A DNA stretch of 64,000 nt, from assembly GCF_019173455.1 (NCBI RefSeq), contig NZ_JADPQH010000001.1:620001-684000 (forward strand), read 5' to 3'. The position numbers and the translations under genes were made by a program. This DNA is from Nesterenkonia sp. Act20 (GTDB lineage: Bacteria > Actinomycetota > Actinomycetes > Actinomycetales > Micrococcaceae). Below are positions 19,687 through 27,706 of this stretch, one piece after another (within the stretch, counting starts at the first letter, position 1; each line of letters opens with the position of its first letter). Under the pieces are notes generated by a model, which saw only the letters and a list, made by a program, of their open reading frames with translations, had not been told where the DNA came from and did no database searches.

Positions 19687-19714
19687 TTTATACCGGCAAT
19701 CCAATACGAATCAA
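19687..19714 (-). promoter_or_regulatory. strong promoter of rpsA (TTGATT-N16-TATAAA)
   Basis: The -35 TTGATT and -10 TATAAA are 16 bp apart, unusually close to consensus for this window. Transcription would start near 19680, giving a leader of about 200 nt before the rpsA ATG. CCGG repeats flank the spacer. Confidence 0.65.
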
Positions 19715-19738
19715 CCGGCAGTCCGGGCTGCTCACGGC

Positions 19739-21136
19739 TCAGAAGTGCGTGGCACAGAACGGGGCGGTCGGCAGATCCATGATGCGGGAGATCCGCTCCA
19801 CGTCCTGCTCCGTGCTGGACCCGAGTCGACCCGCGGCGTGCAGCGTCCGGACGGAGACGTCGCCGAGATACATCGAGCCCAAGGACTCGACGCTGATCTG
19901 GAGCGAGGGCAGCTCTGCTGGGGAGGAAGCCTCCGCAGGAGTGACCGTGGCGGCGCCGTCGTTGACGCTGACCGTGAAGTGGCCACCGGTGATTCCCAAC
20001 GGATCCTCCACCTTGAGGGCGAACTCGCCATCGCCGTTGAACGCACGGGCCTCGAGCGCCTTCTTCACGTCGAGGATCCGCACCCAGAGCAGATCCCTGA
20101 GTGACTCCACCCGATAGCTGCGCGGATTCACCAGCGCCGCCTGCAGCGGGTCCACGAGCGGCGCGGTGCGCATGGTCGCCCGACGGACGAGGTCGAGGCT
20201 CGCCACGTAGTTCCAGAGGGCGAGATGACTCTGGTCATCCCCGGCGATCAGGTCGTAGAGGCGGATGGTGCTGGGCTCGGTGTCCCAGCCTTCGTGCTTG
20301 AAGGTGACATACCCGCCGACGCTGCCGTCCTCGCGGATGTGGACCGCGGCGCGGAGGTTCCGGTTCCACGCGCTCTGGTCCTCGGGGTTCAGCCGTGCGG
20401 TGCTGATCATCTGATAGGTCTGCTGACGCCCGATGGATCCGCGGGTGCGTGCATGGAACGCAGCGAAGCTGGTGCCGATGACCTCGTCGAGCTTGACCGG
20501 ATCGGCGGAGATCACCCGGCCGGGGGGCTGGGTGCGCAGGGCGAACCCCTCCCCGGTGCCCTCGCCCAGATCCACCCGGATCCGTGCCTCCCGGGTGGCG
20601 CAGCCGAAGCCGAAGCGGCCGTAGATGCCGCCCTCGGAGACGGTCAGCGCGGCGACCGGCAGCCCGTCCGCCACGGCCCGGGAGAGTGCGGAGGTCATCA
20701 GGTGCTTGAGGATGCCTCGGCGGCGGAAGCTTGGGTTCACCGTCACCACGGTGATCAGCCGCGCCGGCAGCGGACCGTTCGGGCCACCCGCATTGAGGGT
20801 CTTGTCATAGTCCACGAAGGTGCCCACGGGGTGCTCGGCGTCGAAGCCGACCTCTGCGAGCGCGGGGCCCCAATACTCCTGGGAAGCAGCATCGCGGTCC
20901 ACATAGACCGCGGAGAGAGTCTGCTCGTCGGCCACCAGGGCTCGCCCGATCCGGTCGATCTGTTCATCGGAGAACCACGGCTCGTAGAAGCCCTGTTCGG
21001 CGGTCCGGGCGAAGGCGGCCGTCTGGGGGTTCACGGACTTGCCATCCGTGGTCAGCGCCGCGGGGAAGGTCTCGCTGCGCAGCCCCTTCGCCAGGGGTGC
21101 GATCGCGGGCTGCTGGGGTGCCTGTAGGTCTGCCAC
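19739..21136 (-). CDS. Eis-like GNAT-family N-acetyltransferase
   Basis: A 465-residue protein of the Eis family, which has tandem GNAT domains and an SCP2-like C-terminal domain. Diagnostic are the acetyl-CoA segment RRRGILKHLMTSALSRA, the SEGGIYGRFGFG block and the C-terminal PFCATHF: in Eis the terminal carboxylate of the last Phe serves as catalytic base. Mycobacterial Eis acetylates aminoglycosides and other amines at several positions; the natural substrate here is unknown. GTG 21136 is used as start. The gene is upstream of rpsA on the same strand, with the rpsA promoter just beyond its stop. Confidence 0.9.
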   Translation of the reverse strand: MADLQAPQQPAIAPLAKGLRSETFPAALTTDGKSVNPQTAAFARTAEQGFYEPWFSDEQIDRIGRALVADEQTLSAVYVDRDAASQEYWGPALAEVGFDAEHPVGTFVDYDKTLNAGGPNGPLPARLITVVTVNPSFRRRGILKHLMTSALSRAVADGLPVAALTVSEGGIYGRFGFGCATREARIRVDLGEGTGEGFALRTQPPGRVISADPVKLDEVIGTSFAAFHARTRGSIGRQQTYQMISTARLNPEDQSAWNRNLRAAVHIREDGSVGGYVTFKHEGWDTEPSTIRLYDLIAGDDQSHLALWNYVASLDLVRRATMRTAPLVDPLQAALVNPRSYRVESLRDLLWVRILDVKKALEARAFNGDGEFALKVEDPLGITGGHFTVSVNDGAATVTPAEASSPAELPSLQISVESLGSMYLGDVSVRTLHAAGRLGSSTEQDVERISRIMDLPTAPFCATHF

Positions 21137-21158
21137 AGTAGTTCACGATATCGGTCCG

Positions 21159-21720
21159 GAGGTGCAGGTGCCAGACGAGGCGCGACTGGTGCCCATCAGG
21201 CAAGGCGTCTATGCCTCGAGCCGCGCGCCAGGTGGGGCTGCACGCAGAACCTGGGCGGTTGAGTCATCCCGCGCCGTTGCGTGAGCCTCCGCTCCCCCGC
21301 GGCGTGACGCGGGCGGAGCTTCGCGCAGCCTCGGCAGCAGACCGTGTGATCCCGAGTGAGCAGATGACACCGGCGTGCCTCGCTGGACTGACCTCAGATT
21401 CGGCCGGTCTGACGGCCTCGGTGGAGCCGCTCGCCCTCGCACTGCTGGACACGGTGCCCCGTATGCCCTTCGATCCAGCGGTCGTGGTGTTTTATGCCGC
21501 GCTCGGGCGAATCACCAAGACCGAGCTCCCTCGAGGAGGCCCTGTCGCAGTGGCGGCCCCTTCTCTGCACCAGGCGGTTTCGTGCGGCCTGGGACCGCGC
21601 CGTCGACTTCGCGGACCCACGTTGCGCGAGGATGCCATCCGCAGCACCGGTCGGCGGGTGGTGCGCTGGAGCTGGGAGGCTCAGCGGAGCCTTCGAGAAG
21701 ACTTCAGGGGCCGCTCAGGA
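21159..21720 (+). pseudogene. decayed DUF559/AbiEi-like (Vsr-fold endonuclease) gene
   Basis: No intact gene fills the ~570 bp between the Eis-like start and the isomerase stop, but pieces of one protein family occur in order on the plus strand in shifting frames. ARLVPIRQGVYASS (21180-21220) looks like the N-terminal winged-helix segment. SVEPLALALLDTVPRMPF followed by DPAVVVFYAALGR (about 21418-21510) resembles the family middle. LSQWRPLLCTRRFRAAWDRA then VDFADPR (about 21545-21625) is in another frame. REDAIRSTGRRVVRWSWEA (about 21630-21690) is the typical C-terminus. At least two frameshifts are needed, and the Vsr-like core between DPR and RED is missing. The identification is from recalled family patterns and needs a profile search. 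Confidence 0.6.
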
Positions 21721-22558
21721 CGGGTGGTGTCACGGCGCTTTCGCCGACACGTCCTGCTGCGAGCGGGAGGAGGGGGTACCGCTCCGTCGGTCCGGGTCCG
21801 GACTGCTCACGGTTCGCCGTGGTGCGCAGCAGCGTCTGCCCTTCGCCGTTCGCGAACTTCGCCAACCGCCGCAGCCCGGCCCACACGATGGCCTGGTTGG
21901 CGGTGATGATGGGCTTCCCCAGTTCGGCCTCGAGCGGTGCGATGAGGTCGTACGTCGGAAGATTGGTGCAGCTGACCACGACGACCTCGGCGGCGGGCGT
22001 ATTGGCCCGGCGGATCAGCTCCGCGGTCTGCGCATAAGGGACCTCCCAGATACGCCCATCGAGCCCGAGCTCCGCGCTGCCGGTCACGGTGACGCCGTAT
22101 TCATGGAGGAAGGATTCCAGCAGCAGCGACAACGACGGCGTATATGGGGTCGCCGTCGAGACCCTTGTGATGCCAAGGACGGAGAGCGCTTCGACGATCG
22201 CACCGGAGGACGTCACCGCCTCGCGCGCTCCGACATCCGTCATCGCGCGCACGAGATCCTCCTGCCCTGCCCGACCACGCACGAAGCTTCCGGATGTGCA
22301 GGCGTACAGGACCACGTCCGCACGACCGGCCGTGACGCGGCGGACGCCATCGGTGACGACACTCGTCTCCGCCACCTCCCGTGCGAACTCCACCGTGACG
22401 ACGTCGTCCAGAAACGGAGTCCTGGTCATCAGCAGGTCGACATCGCCGGGGAGCCAACGCCACAGCTCTGCGTCGAGCTCCATGTCGAACGGCGTGACGA
22501 CACCGATCGCCGCGCGGATGGGCGGGCCAGACGGGAGGCCCTGAACTTCCGGTGCCAT
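21704..22558 (-). CDS. maleate cis-trans isomerase / arylmalonate decarboxylase family protein
   Basis: A 284-residue member of the Asp/Glu racemase superfamily, AMDase/maleate isomerase branch. Both catalytic cysteines are present: YACTSGSF (Cys87) and VVSCTNLPT (Cys197), followed by PIITANQAIVWAGLRRL. A two-cysteine site predicts isomerase or racemase chemistry rather than decarboxylation. The last ~45 residues look like a loose tail running into the decayed gene. ATG 22558 has AGGAG 5 nt upstream and is preferred to 22600. It is downstream of the DUF3830 gene on the same strand, and a paralogue lies at 23383 on the other strand. The substrate is unknown. Confidence 0.88.
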   Translation of the reverse strand: MAPEVQGLPSGPPIRAAIGVVTPFDMELDAELWRWLPGDVDLLMTRTPFLDDVVTVEFAREVAETSVVTDGVRRVTAGRADVVLYACTSGSFVRGRAGQEDLVRAMTDVGAREAVTSSGAIVEALSVLGITRVSTATPYTPSLSLLLESFLHEYGVTVTGSAELGLDGRIWEVPYAQTAELIRRANTPAAEVVVVSCTNLPTYDLIAPLEAELGKPIITANQAIVWAGLRRLAKFANGEGQTLLRTTANREQSGPGPTERYPLLPLAAGRVGESAVTPPVLSGP

Positions 22559-22752
22559 GTGTGCTCCTAGACCTGGCAGGAATGTTGGCGTGAAGTACAA
22601 AGGTTCGCCTAGGGTGCCCCGTCACAGCTGATCCGCACTGTGTCAGGAGAATTCTGACTATAGGGGCTACCACCCGCACGGAGGTTTCCAGCAGATGAAG
22701 ACCGTGGAAGAGCCTGCGCCCCGGGACCAACCGGTTCGAACCTGGGATCGGC

Positions 22753-23265
22753 TCAGGGGGTCAGAGGCCCCTCGGCGCGAGCAAAGCTCAGCGTCTCCCC
22801 GCGGGCGCCACCCATCCACACGTCCTGGCATGCGGCGGCAAGCTCGGCGAGCCCCTCCTCGATCGTCGCGAAGACGTTCCCCGGGACCCACCCAACGTCG
22901 CCGTTGACCAGCAGATTGTTGCGCCCATAGAAGACGGCGAGGTCGATCAACAATCGGTTCTCGGCGGTTCCCGCAGACGCCTCGTATCCGTAGGCGGGAT
23001 TCTCCAGCACGCCCTCGAAGGTGAAGTAGCAGAGGTCCCCCGGAATCGGCGTGATCGTCTGGTTCTCCGGACCGGGTTCCTCGGCGGCGAAGGCGGGGAA
23101 CAGTGCGTAGACCTCATTGCGTGCGAACTTTCCGTGAAAAACCTGCCCGGACTGGGGAAGAGCTTTCCACACGGCCTCGGCGGTGCGGGGGGCTTCCTCG
23201 TCGAGCAGTCGGGCTCGGGCGGTGACGCCGCGCTTCTCCAGCGTGACGGTGAGATACCGGGCCAT
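22753..23265 (-). CDS. DUF3830 family protein (cyclophilin-like fold)
   Basis: A 170-residue protein without signal peptide or membrane segment. Family blocks are YLTVTLEKRGVTARARLLDE, FHGKFARNEVYALF, ENQTITPIPGDLCYF, LAVFYGRNNLL and DVGWVPGNVFATI. DUF3830 proteins have a predicted beta-barrel, cyclophilin-like fold and no established function. From memory they often sit beside AMDase/isomerase-like genes, as here. ATG 23265 has GGAG 8 nt upstream. The gene shares a divergent promoter region with the isomerase-like gene at 23383. A role as substrate-binding or accessory enzyme for the same pathway is inference. Confidence 0.85.
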   Translation of the reverse strand: MARYLTVTLEKRGVTARARLLDEEAPRTAEAVWKALPQSGQVFHGKFARNEVYALFPAFAAEEPGPENQTITPIPGDLCYFTFEGVLENPAYGYEASAGTAENRLLIDLAVFYGRNNLLVNGDVGWVPGNVFATIEEGLAELAAACQDVWMGGARGETLSFARAEGPLTP

Positions 23266-23320
23266 CAGCAGTCTCCATTCGACGGAGGGAAGGCGTCACA
23301 CAACGGCACCCTATGAATGT

Positions 23321-23337
23321 CTACAACTTAACTGTAG
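23321..23337. promoter_or_regulatory. candidate operator CTACA-N7-TGTAG in divergent promoter
   Basis: A perfect 5-bp inverted repeat with 7-bp spacer lies in the only AT-rich part of the 117-bp gap between the DUF3830 gene and the plus-strand isomerase-like gene. Possible -10 boxes overlap or flank it: TAGGTT at 23335-23340 on plus and TAGGGT at 23308-23313 on minus. The spacing resembles GntR- or TetR-type sites; no regulator is adjacent. Confidence 0.45.
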
Positions 23338-23382
23338 GTTTTCCGGGAAGACACGCAATGCCTCACGAGAAGCCAGGCCGCC

Positions 23383-24093
23383 ATGCACACCGTCGCCATC
23401 CTTTACCCCGGCCACAGTGCGGAGGACGAGTACCCCGCCCTCGAGCAGCTCATCCCAGACACCTCCTTCCCAGTGATCCACACCTGGGAGGGCAGCACCG
23501 ACCACGACGTCGACGCGTTGCTGACCCTGGGCTCTCGAACCAACCTGGTTCCCTCCGCGGAGAAGGCCCGCGAGTTCGCGCCCGGAGCCGCGATGTGGGC
23601 CTGCACCTCGGGCAGCTTCGTCTATGGCCTGGATGGATGCCGGGAGCAGGCCGGGTGGATCGAGCGGGCCGTCGGCGTCCCGTCCTCCTCCACTTCCCTG
23701 GCGTTCGCGGAGGCCGTGCGCCACTTAGGTCTGAGCAAGGTCGCGGTGGCCGCGACATACCCGGAGGAGGTCGCCTCCCACTTCCTCCGATTCCTGGAGC
23801 AGGATGGGATCACGGTGACGGCGCTGTCCGCCTACCACGTTCCCAGCGGCGAGGATGCTGGCCTGTTGGACGCCGAGTGGGTGCTCGAGACCGCCCGCGC
23901 CGCCGATCTCACCGGCGCGCAGTGTCTGCTGATCCCCGACACCGCCCTGCACACGATCGCCCTGCTGCCGAGACTCGAGAAGGCCCTGGGCGTTCCCGTG
24001 CTCACTGCCAACCAGGTCACAGCCTGGCAGGGGCTGCGATCGGCAGGCCATCCCGCTCGCGCCGAGGGTCTCGGGGCACTCTTCAGCTGCTGA
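23383..24093 (+). CDS. Asp/Glu-racemase-superfamily enzyme with Cys-to-Asp change at second catalytic position
   Basis: A 236-residue relative of maleate isomerase and arylmalonate decarboxylase. The first catalytic block is intact: MWACTSGSFVYG (Cys74). At the second block the paralogue has SCTNLPT, while this protein reads LLIPDTALHT, placing Asp186 where Cys is expected. PVLTANQVTAWQGLRSAG then follows as normal. One catalytic Cys plus one Asp suggests altered chemistry: a lyase, hydrolase or one-sided isomerase. It is divergent from the DUF3830 gene over a shared promoter region and convergent with polA. ATG 23383 is the only sensible start. Superfamily is certain; reaction is unknown. 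Confidence 0.85.
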   Translation: MHTVAILYPGHSAEDEYPALEQLIPDTSFPVIHTWEGSTDHDVDALLTLGSRTNLVPSAEKAREFAPGAAMWACTSGSFVYGLDGCREQAGWIERAVGVPSSSTSLAFAEAVRHLGLSKVAVAATYPEEVASHFLRFLEQDGITVTALSAYHVPSGEDAGLLDAEWVLETARAADLTGAQCLLIPDTALHTIALLPRLEKALGVPVLTANQVTAWQGLRSAGHPARAEGLGALFSC

Positions 24094-24140
24094 GCAGGCC
24101 GACTGCCGGAATCAGCTCGGGAGATCTGCAGCGCCCTCGC

Positions 24141-27026
24141 CTAGTGTGCGGCTTCGTGCCAGGAGGAGCCCACGCCCACATGCACGTCCAGCGGGACGTC
24201 GAGTTCCGCGGCGGCGCCCATGTGGGTCACCACCAGGGTCTCCAGGGCTTCACGCTCCCCCGCGGCCACCTCGAAGATGAGCTCATCGTGGACCTGCAGC
24301 AGCAGCCGGGACTTGAGTCCCTCCGCGCGCATGGCTGAGTCCACGCCGATCATCGCCTGCTTGATGATGTCCGCCGCGGAACCCTGGATGGGGGCGTTCA
24401 GCGCAGCGCGTTCGGCCATCTGGCGCAGCTGCCGATTCTCACTGGTCAGGTCCGGCAGGTAGCGACGACGCCCGAAGATGGTCGAGGTGAACCCGTCCTT
24501 CTTGGCCTGGGTGACCACCTCACGCAGATAGTCCCGGACTCCGCCGAAGCGCTCAAAGTACTCATTCATCAGGTTCCGAGCCTCATCGACTCCAATGCCG
24601 AGCTGCTTGGAGAGCCCGAAGCTGGACAGCCCATAGGCCAACCCGTAGCTCATGGCCTTGACCTTCGAGCGCTGCTCGGGCGTGATCTCGGAGGCGTCCA
24701 CGCCGAAGACCCGGGAACCGACGAAGCTGTGCAGGTCCTCCCCTGCCCGGAAGGCCTCGATCAGTGCCTGGTCCTGAGACAGGTGGGCCATGATGCGCAT
24801 CTCGATCTGCGAGTAGTCTGCGGTGAGCAGGGTCTCGTAGCCGGAGCCGACCACGAAGGCGTCACGGATCTTCCGTCCCGCCGCGGTGCGCACCGGAATG
24901 TTCTGCAGGTTCGGGTTGAGCGACGAGAGTCGACCCGTGGCGGCCACAGTCTGCGCATAGGTGGTGTGGATCCGCCCATCCCCGGTGATCGTCTCAGTCA
25001 GACCCGTGACGGTCTGGCGCAGTCTGCTGGAGTCCCTATGGTTCATCAGGTGCACCAGAAAGTCGTTCTGCGTCTTGATCAGCAGCGCCTGCAGGGTCTC
25101 CACATCGGTGGAGTACCCGGTCTTGTTCTTCTTCACCCCTGCGGTGGGGAGCTCGAGCTCCTCGAAGAGCACGGTCTGCAGCTGCTTGGGCGAGCCCAGC
25201 TTCACCTCATGCCCCACCACCGCGTAGGCGTCCTGCGCCGACTGCTCGATGGCGGCGGCGAACTCCGCGTCCAGCGACTCCAGCTTCTCGGTGCTCACGG
25301 CGATCCCGGTGAGCTCCATCTGCAGCAGGATCTCGGCCAGCGGGATCTCCATCTCCCGCAGCAGCTTCTCGCCGTTGCGCTCCACCAGCTGCTCCCCCAA
25401 CGCCTGAGAGAGCTGATGCAGCAGCATCCCATGCAGAGCCGCAGCGTCCAGATCCTCCGCGGTGACCCCGGGAAGCAGGTCCTGGGAGGAGAACAGGTCA
25501 GGCCCCTGGGAACCGGGCGCCTCGGCGTCGTCGGCGCTGTGGCCTCCGAGGTAGGAGGCCGGATCGGTGGAAGCACCCAGGTACTGGGTGACCAGCTCGG
25601 TGAAGGCGAAGTTCCGGCGATCCGGCTGGATCAGGTACCCGGAGATCAGCGTGTCCTCCACGGCCCCGCGCAGGTGCAGCCCACGCCAGGCCAGCCGCTT
25701 GCCGGCGTCCTTGATGTCATGGACCAGCTTCGGCGCCTCCGGATCCTGCAGCCACTCCGCAAGCACTGCATCGGCCTTCGCGTCGAGGGCGCTCAGCGAG
25801 ACCGCCATCGCGGGGAGGCCGGACGGCTCAGCGGCGGATTCCCCGGCGTCGTCATCGGTTTCGCCGGCCTCGGCAATCTCCGCCGCTTCGGTCGCCGCGG
25901 CCACCTCCCCGGAGGCTGCCGGCACCAGCACGACGGCGAGCGCCTCCGCCACGCGGGCTGCCTCGTCCCGCTTGGGCTTGGTGGTCAGCGATTCGCCGCT
26001 GCGGTCCAGGCAGAGCGCGATCGCCATCGGCGCCCCCGCGTGGGTCTTGAGGAAAGCTGCAAGCTCCTCAACCTGCTCGGTCACCATGACCGCGGGCAGC
26101 GCCTCGGTGGGCTCGGGCGCCACCACGGCCTCAGGGAAGCGCGCAGAGAAGGTCTCGAAGAGCCGTTCACGGATCTGGTTGAACTGCAGTGCGTCGAAGA
26201 GCGGGTCCAGGACCTCACGGTCGGGGAGCTGCAGCTCGGCATCCTCCAGCGCCACGGGGAGATCGAGGTCACGCAGCAGCAGGTTCAGCTCCAGGTTGCG
26301 CTCCACATCGGCGAGCGCCTCGCGGAGGTTCTCCCCCGCCTTGCCGCCGATGGCGTCCGCGTTCTCGATGATCCCGCGGGTGGAGCCGTATTCGGCGATC
26401 CACTTCGCGGCCGTCTTGGGGCCGACCTTGGGCACGCCGGGCAGGTTGTCTGCGGACTCCCCCACCAGTGCGGCGAGGTCCGGGTACTTCAGCGGCGGCA
26501 CGAGGTACTTCTCTTCCACCGCGGCCGGGTCCAGCATCGCGACCTTGGACAGGCCAGAGGTGGGGTACATCAGCGTGGTCCGTTCGGTGACCAGCTGCAG
26601 GGTGTCACGGTCCCCGGAGACGATCAGCGTCTCCCACCCGGCGGTGTCCGCACGGGTGGCGTAGGTGGCGACGATGTCATCGGCCTCGTATCCCTCCAGG
26701 GTCACCACGGCGATGTTCATCCCCTCGGCGACCTGCTTGATCAGGTCGATCTGACCGCGGAACTCCTCGGGAGTCTTCGCACGGCCGCCCTTGTACTCGG
26801 CGTAGGAGGTGTGCCGGAAGGTGGGGGTGTCCAGGTCGAAGGCGAGGATCACATGAGTGGGGAGCTCCTCGCGGATCAGCTTGAGCAGCATGTTCGTGAA
26901 GCCGTGCACCGCGTTGGTGTATTGGCCGGAATCCGTGAGGAAGCTCTCGGTGGGCAGGGCGTAGAAGGCCCTGAACGCCATGGAGTGACCGTCGATGACC
27001 AGGAGTTTATGGGGGCTAGTTGACAC
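24141..27026 (-). CDS. polA: DNA polymerase I
   Basis: A 961-residue family A polymerase for Okazaki-fragment processing and repair. The N-terminal 5'-nuclease domain includes VIDGHSMAFRAFYAL and LEGYEADDIVATYA. The middle 3'-5' exonuclease-like domain carries an Ala/Glu/Asp-rich insertion (around 25.83-25.93 kb) and appears degenerate, as is usual in Actinobacteria. The polymerase domain has motif A DYSQIEMRIMAHLS, motif B KVKAMSYGLAYG and motif C LLQVHDEL. The Tyr in SYG sits where E. coli has Phe762, which predicts weak dideoxynucleotide discrimination, as in M. tuberculosis Pol I. GTG 27026 is chosen over 27110: it places the start at a leaderless -10 and begins the conserved sequence. 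Confidence 0.97.
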   Translation of the reverse strand: MSTSPHKLLVIDGHSMAFRAFYALPTESFLTDSGQYTNAVHGFTNMLLKLIREELPTHVILAFDLDTPTFRHTSYAEYKGGRAKTPEEFRGQIDLIKQVAEGMNIAVVTLEGYEADDIVATYATRADTAGWETLIVSGDRDTLQLVTERTTLMYPTSGLSKVAMLDPAAVEEKYLVPPLKYPDLAALVGESADNLPGVPKVGPKTAAKWIAEYGSTRGIIENADAIGGKAGENLREALADVERNLELNLLLRDLDLPVALEDAELQLPDREVLDPLFDALQFNQIRERLFETFSARFPEAVVAPEPTEALPAVMVTEQVEELAAFLKTHAGAPMAIALCLDRSGESLTTKPKRDEAARVAEALAVVLVPAASGEVAAATEAAEIAEAGETDDDAGESAAEPSGLPAMAVSLSALDAKADAVLAEWLQDPEAPKLVHDIKDAGKRLAWRGLHLRGAVEDTLISGYLIQPDRRNFAFTELVTQYLGASTDPASYLGGHSADDAEAPGSQGPDLFSSQDLLPGVTAEDLDAAALHGMLLHQLSQALGEQLVERNGEKLLREMEIPLAEILLQMELTGIAVSTEKLESLDAEFAAAIEQSAQDAYAVVGHEVKLGSPKQLQTVLFEELELPTAGVKKNKTGYSTDVETLQALLIKTQNDFLVHLMNHRDSSRLRQTVTGLTETITGDGRIHTTYAQTVAATGRLSSLNPNLQNIPVRTAAGRKIRDAFVVGSGYETLLTADYSQIEMRIMAHLSQDQALIEAFRAGEDLHSFVGSRVFGVDASEITPEQRSKVKAMSYGLAYGLSSFGLSKQLGIGVDEARNLMNEYFERFGGVRDYLREVVTQAKKDGFTSTIFGRRRYLPDLTSENRQLRQMAERAALNAPIQGSAADIIKQAMIGVDSAMRAEGLKSRLLLQVHDELIFEVAAGEREALETLVVTHMGAAAELDVPLDVHVGVGSSWHEAAH

Positions 27027-27033
27027 GGTCCTC

Positions 27034-27039
27034 AGCCTA
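27034..27039 (-). promoter_or_regulatory. -10 box TAGGCT of leaderless polA
   Basis: TAGGCT lies 7 nt before GTG 27026 and supports that start over the longer frame. Confidence 0.6.
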
Positions 27040-27153
27040 TCGTGACCCCCGCCGCTCACCCCAGAGGTGCCCCGCCCCTGGCGCACCCCCGGAAGCATGC
27101 CCGGGAGCATCCCCGTGCGCCTGCACTAGGTCATTCGCTGCGCCAGCAACATC

Positions 27154-27159
27154 TAAGCT
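27154..27159 (+). promoter_or_regulatory. -10 box TAAGCT of leaderless thioesterase gene
   Basis: TAAGCT lies 7 nt before ATG 27167, the same hexamer as at 16634. Confidence 0.6.
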
Positions 27160-27166
27160 GGAGCCC

Positions 27167-27700
27167 ATGACTTCTCAGCATGATGCACTGAACCACGTCT
27201 CCGGCCACCAGGAACCCGCCGCCCCCACCCCGTTCCCCAACGAAGAGGAACGCCTCGCGCGCATGGAGGCCGCCGGGATTCCCCCGGAGTATCAGCCGTG
27301 GACCGGCCCCCATGGGGTCACCCCGCTGGGTGTGAAGATGGGGCTGCGCTACGTGGAGATGCACCCGGACAAGCTGGTGGCCACCCTCCCCGTAGCGGGG
27401 AATGAGCAGAACATGGGGCTGTTCCATGGCGGCGCCCACATGGTGCTCGCCGAGACGCTCGGCTCCATCGCCGCGATCCTGCACGCCCGGGTGAACCTCG
27501 GCGTGGACAACGCCGTGGTCGGCACCGAACTCGGCGCCACACACCACCGGTCGGTCACCGAGGGACTGGTCACGGCGACCTGTACCCCGATCAACCTGGG
27601 CCGTCAGCTGACCAGCCACCAGATCGTGATGACCGACGACGCCGGCCGTCGCCTCTCCACCGCGCGGATGACGAACATGATCCTGCCGAACCGGAGCTGA
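27167..27700 (+). CDS. PaaI/YdiI-type hotdog thioesterase
   Basis: A 177-residue single hotdog-fold protein. The active-site helix is MGLFHGGAHMVLAETLGSIA, with the HGG turn and the catalytic-type acidic residue of the PaaI/EntH branch; TELGATHHRSVTEG follows. These enzymes hydrolyse acyl-CoA or aromatic acyl-CoA thioesters, often as proofreaders. A ~40-residue hydrophilic N-terminal extension precedes the fold. ATG 27167 is chosen because the upstream frame overlaps the divergent polA start and a leaderless -10 lies 7 nt before it. The substrate is not predictable from sequence. Confidence 0.87.
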   Translation: MTSQHDALNHVSGHQEPAAPTPFPNEEERLARMEAAGIPPEYQPWTGPHGVTPLGVKMGLRYVEMHPDKLVATLPVAGNEQNMGLFHGGAHMVLAETLGSIAAILHARVNLGVDNAVVGTELGATHHRSVTEGLVTATCTPINLGRQLTSHQIVMTDDAGRRLSTARMTNMILPNRS

Positions 27701-27706
27701 CCCGGC

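Noticed and set aside
22690-22760. tRNA-like GGTTCGAACC in the gap between isomerase and DUF3830 genes
   Set aside because: It resembles a T-loop but one stem pair fails and there is no matching acceptor or anticodon arm within 80 nt on either strand. Just a palindrome.
24729-27023. 764-codon open frame on the plus strand opposite polA
   Set aside because: A GC-rich antisense shadow of polA: composition rich in Gly, Leu, His and Gln with no family motif, no promoter and no ribosome-binding site.
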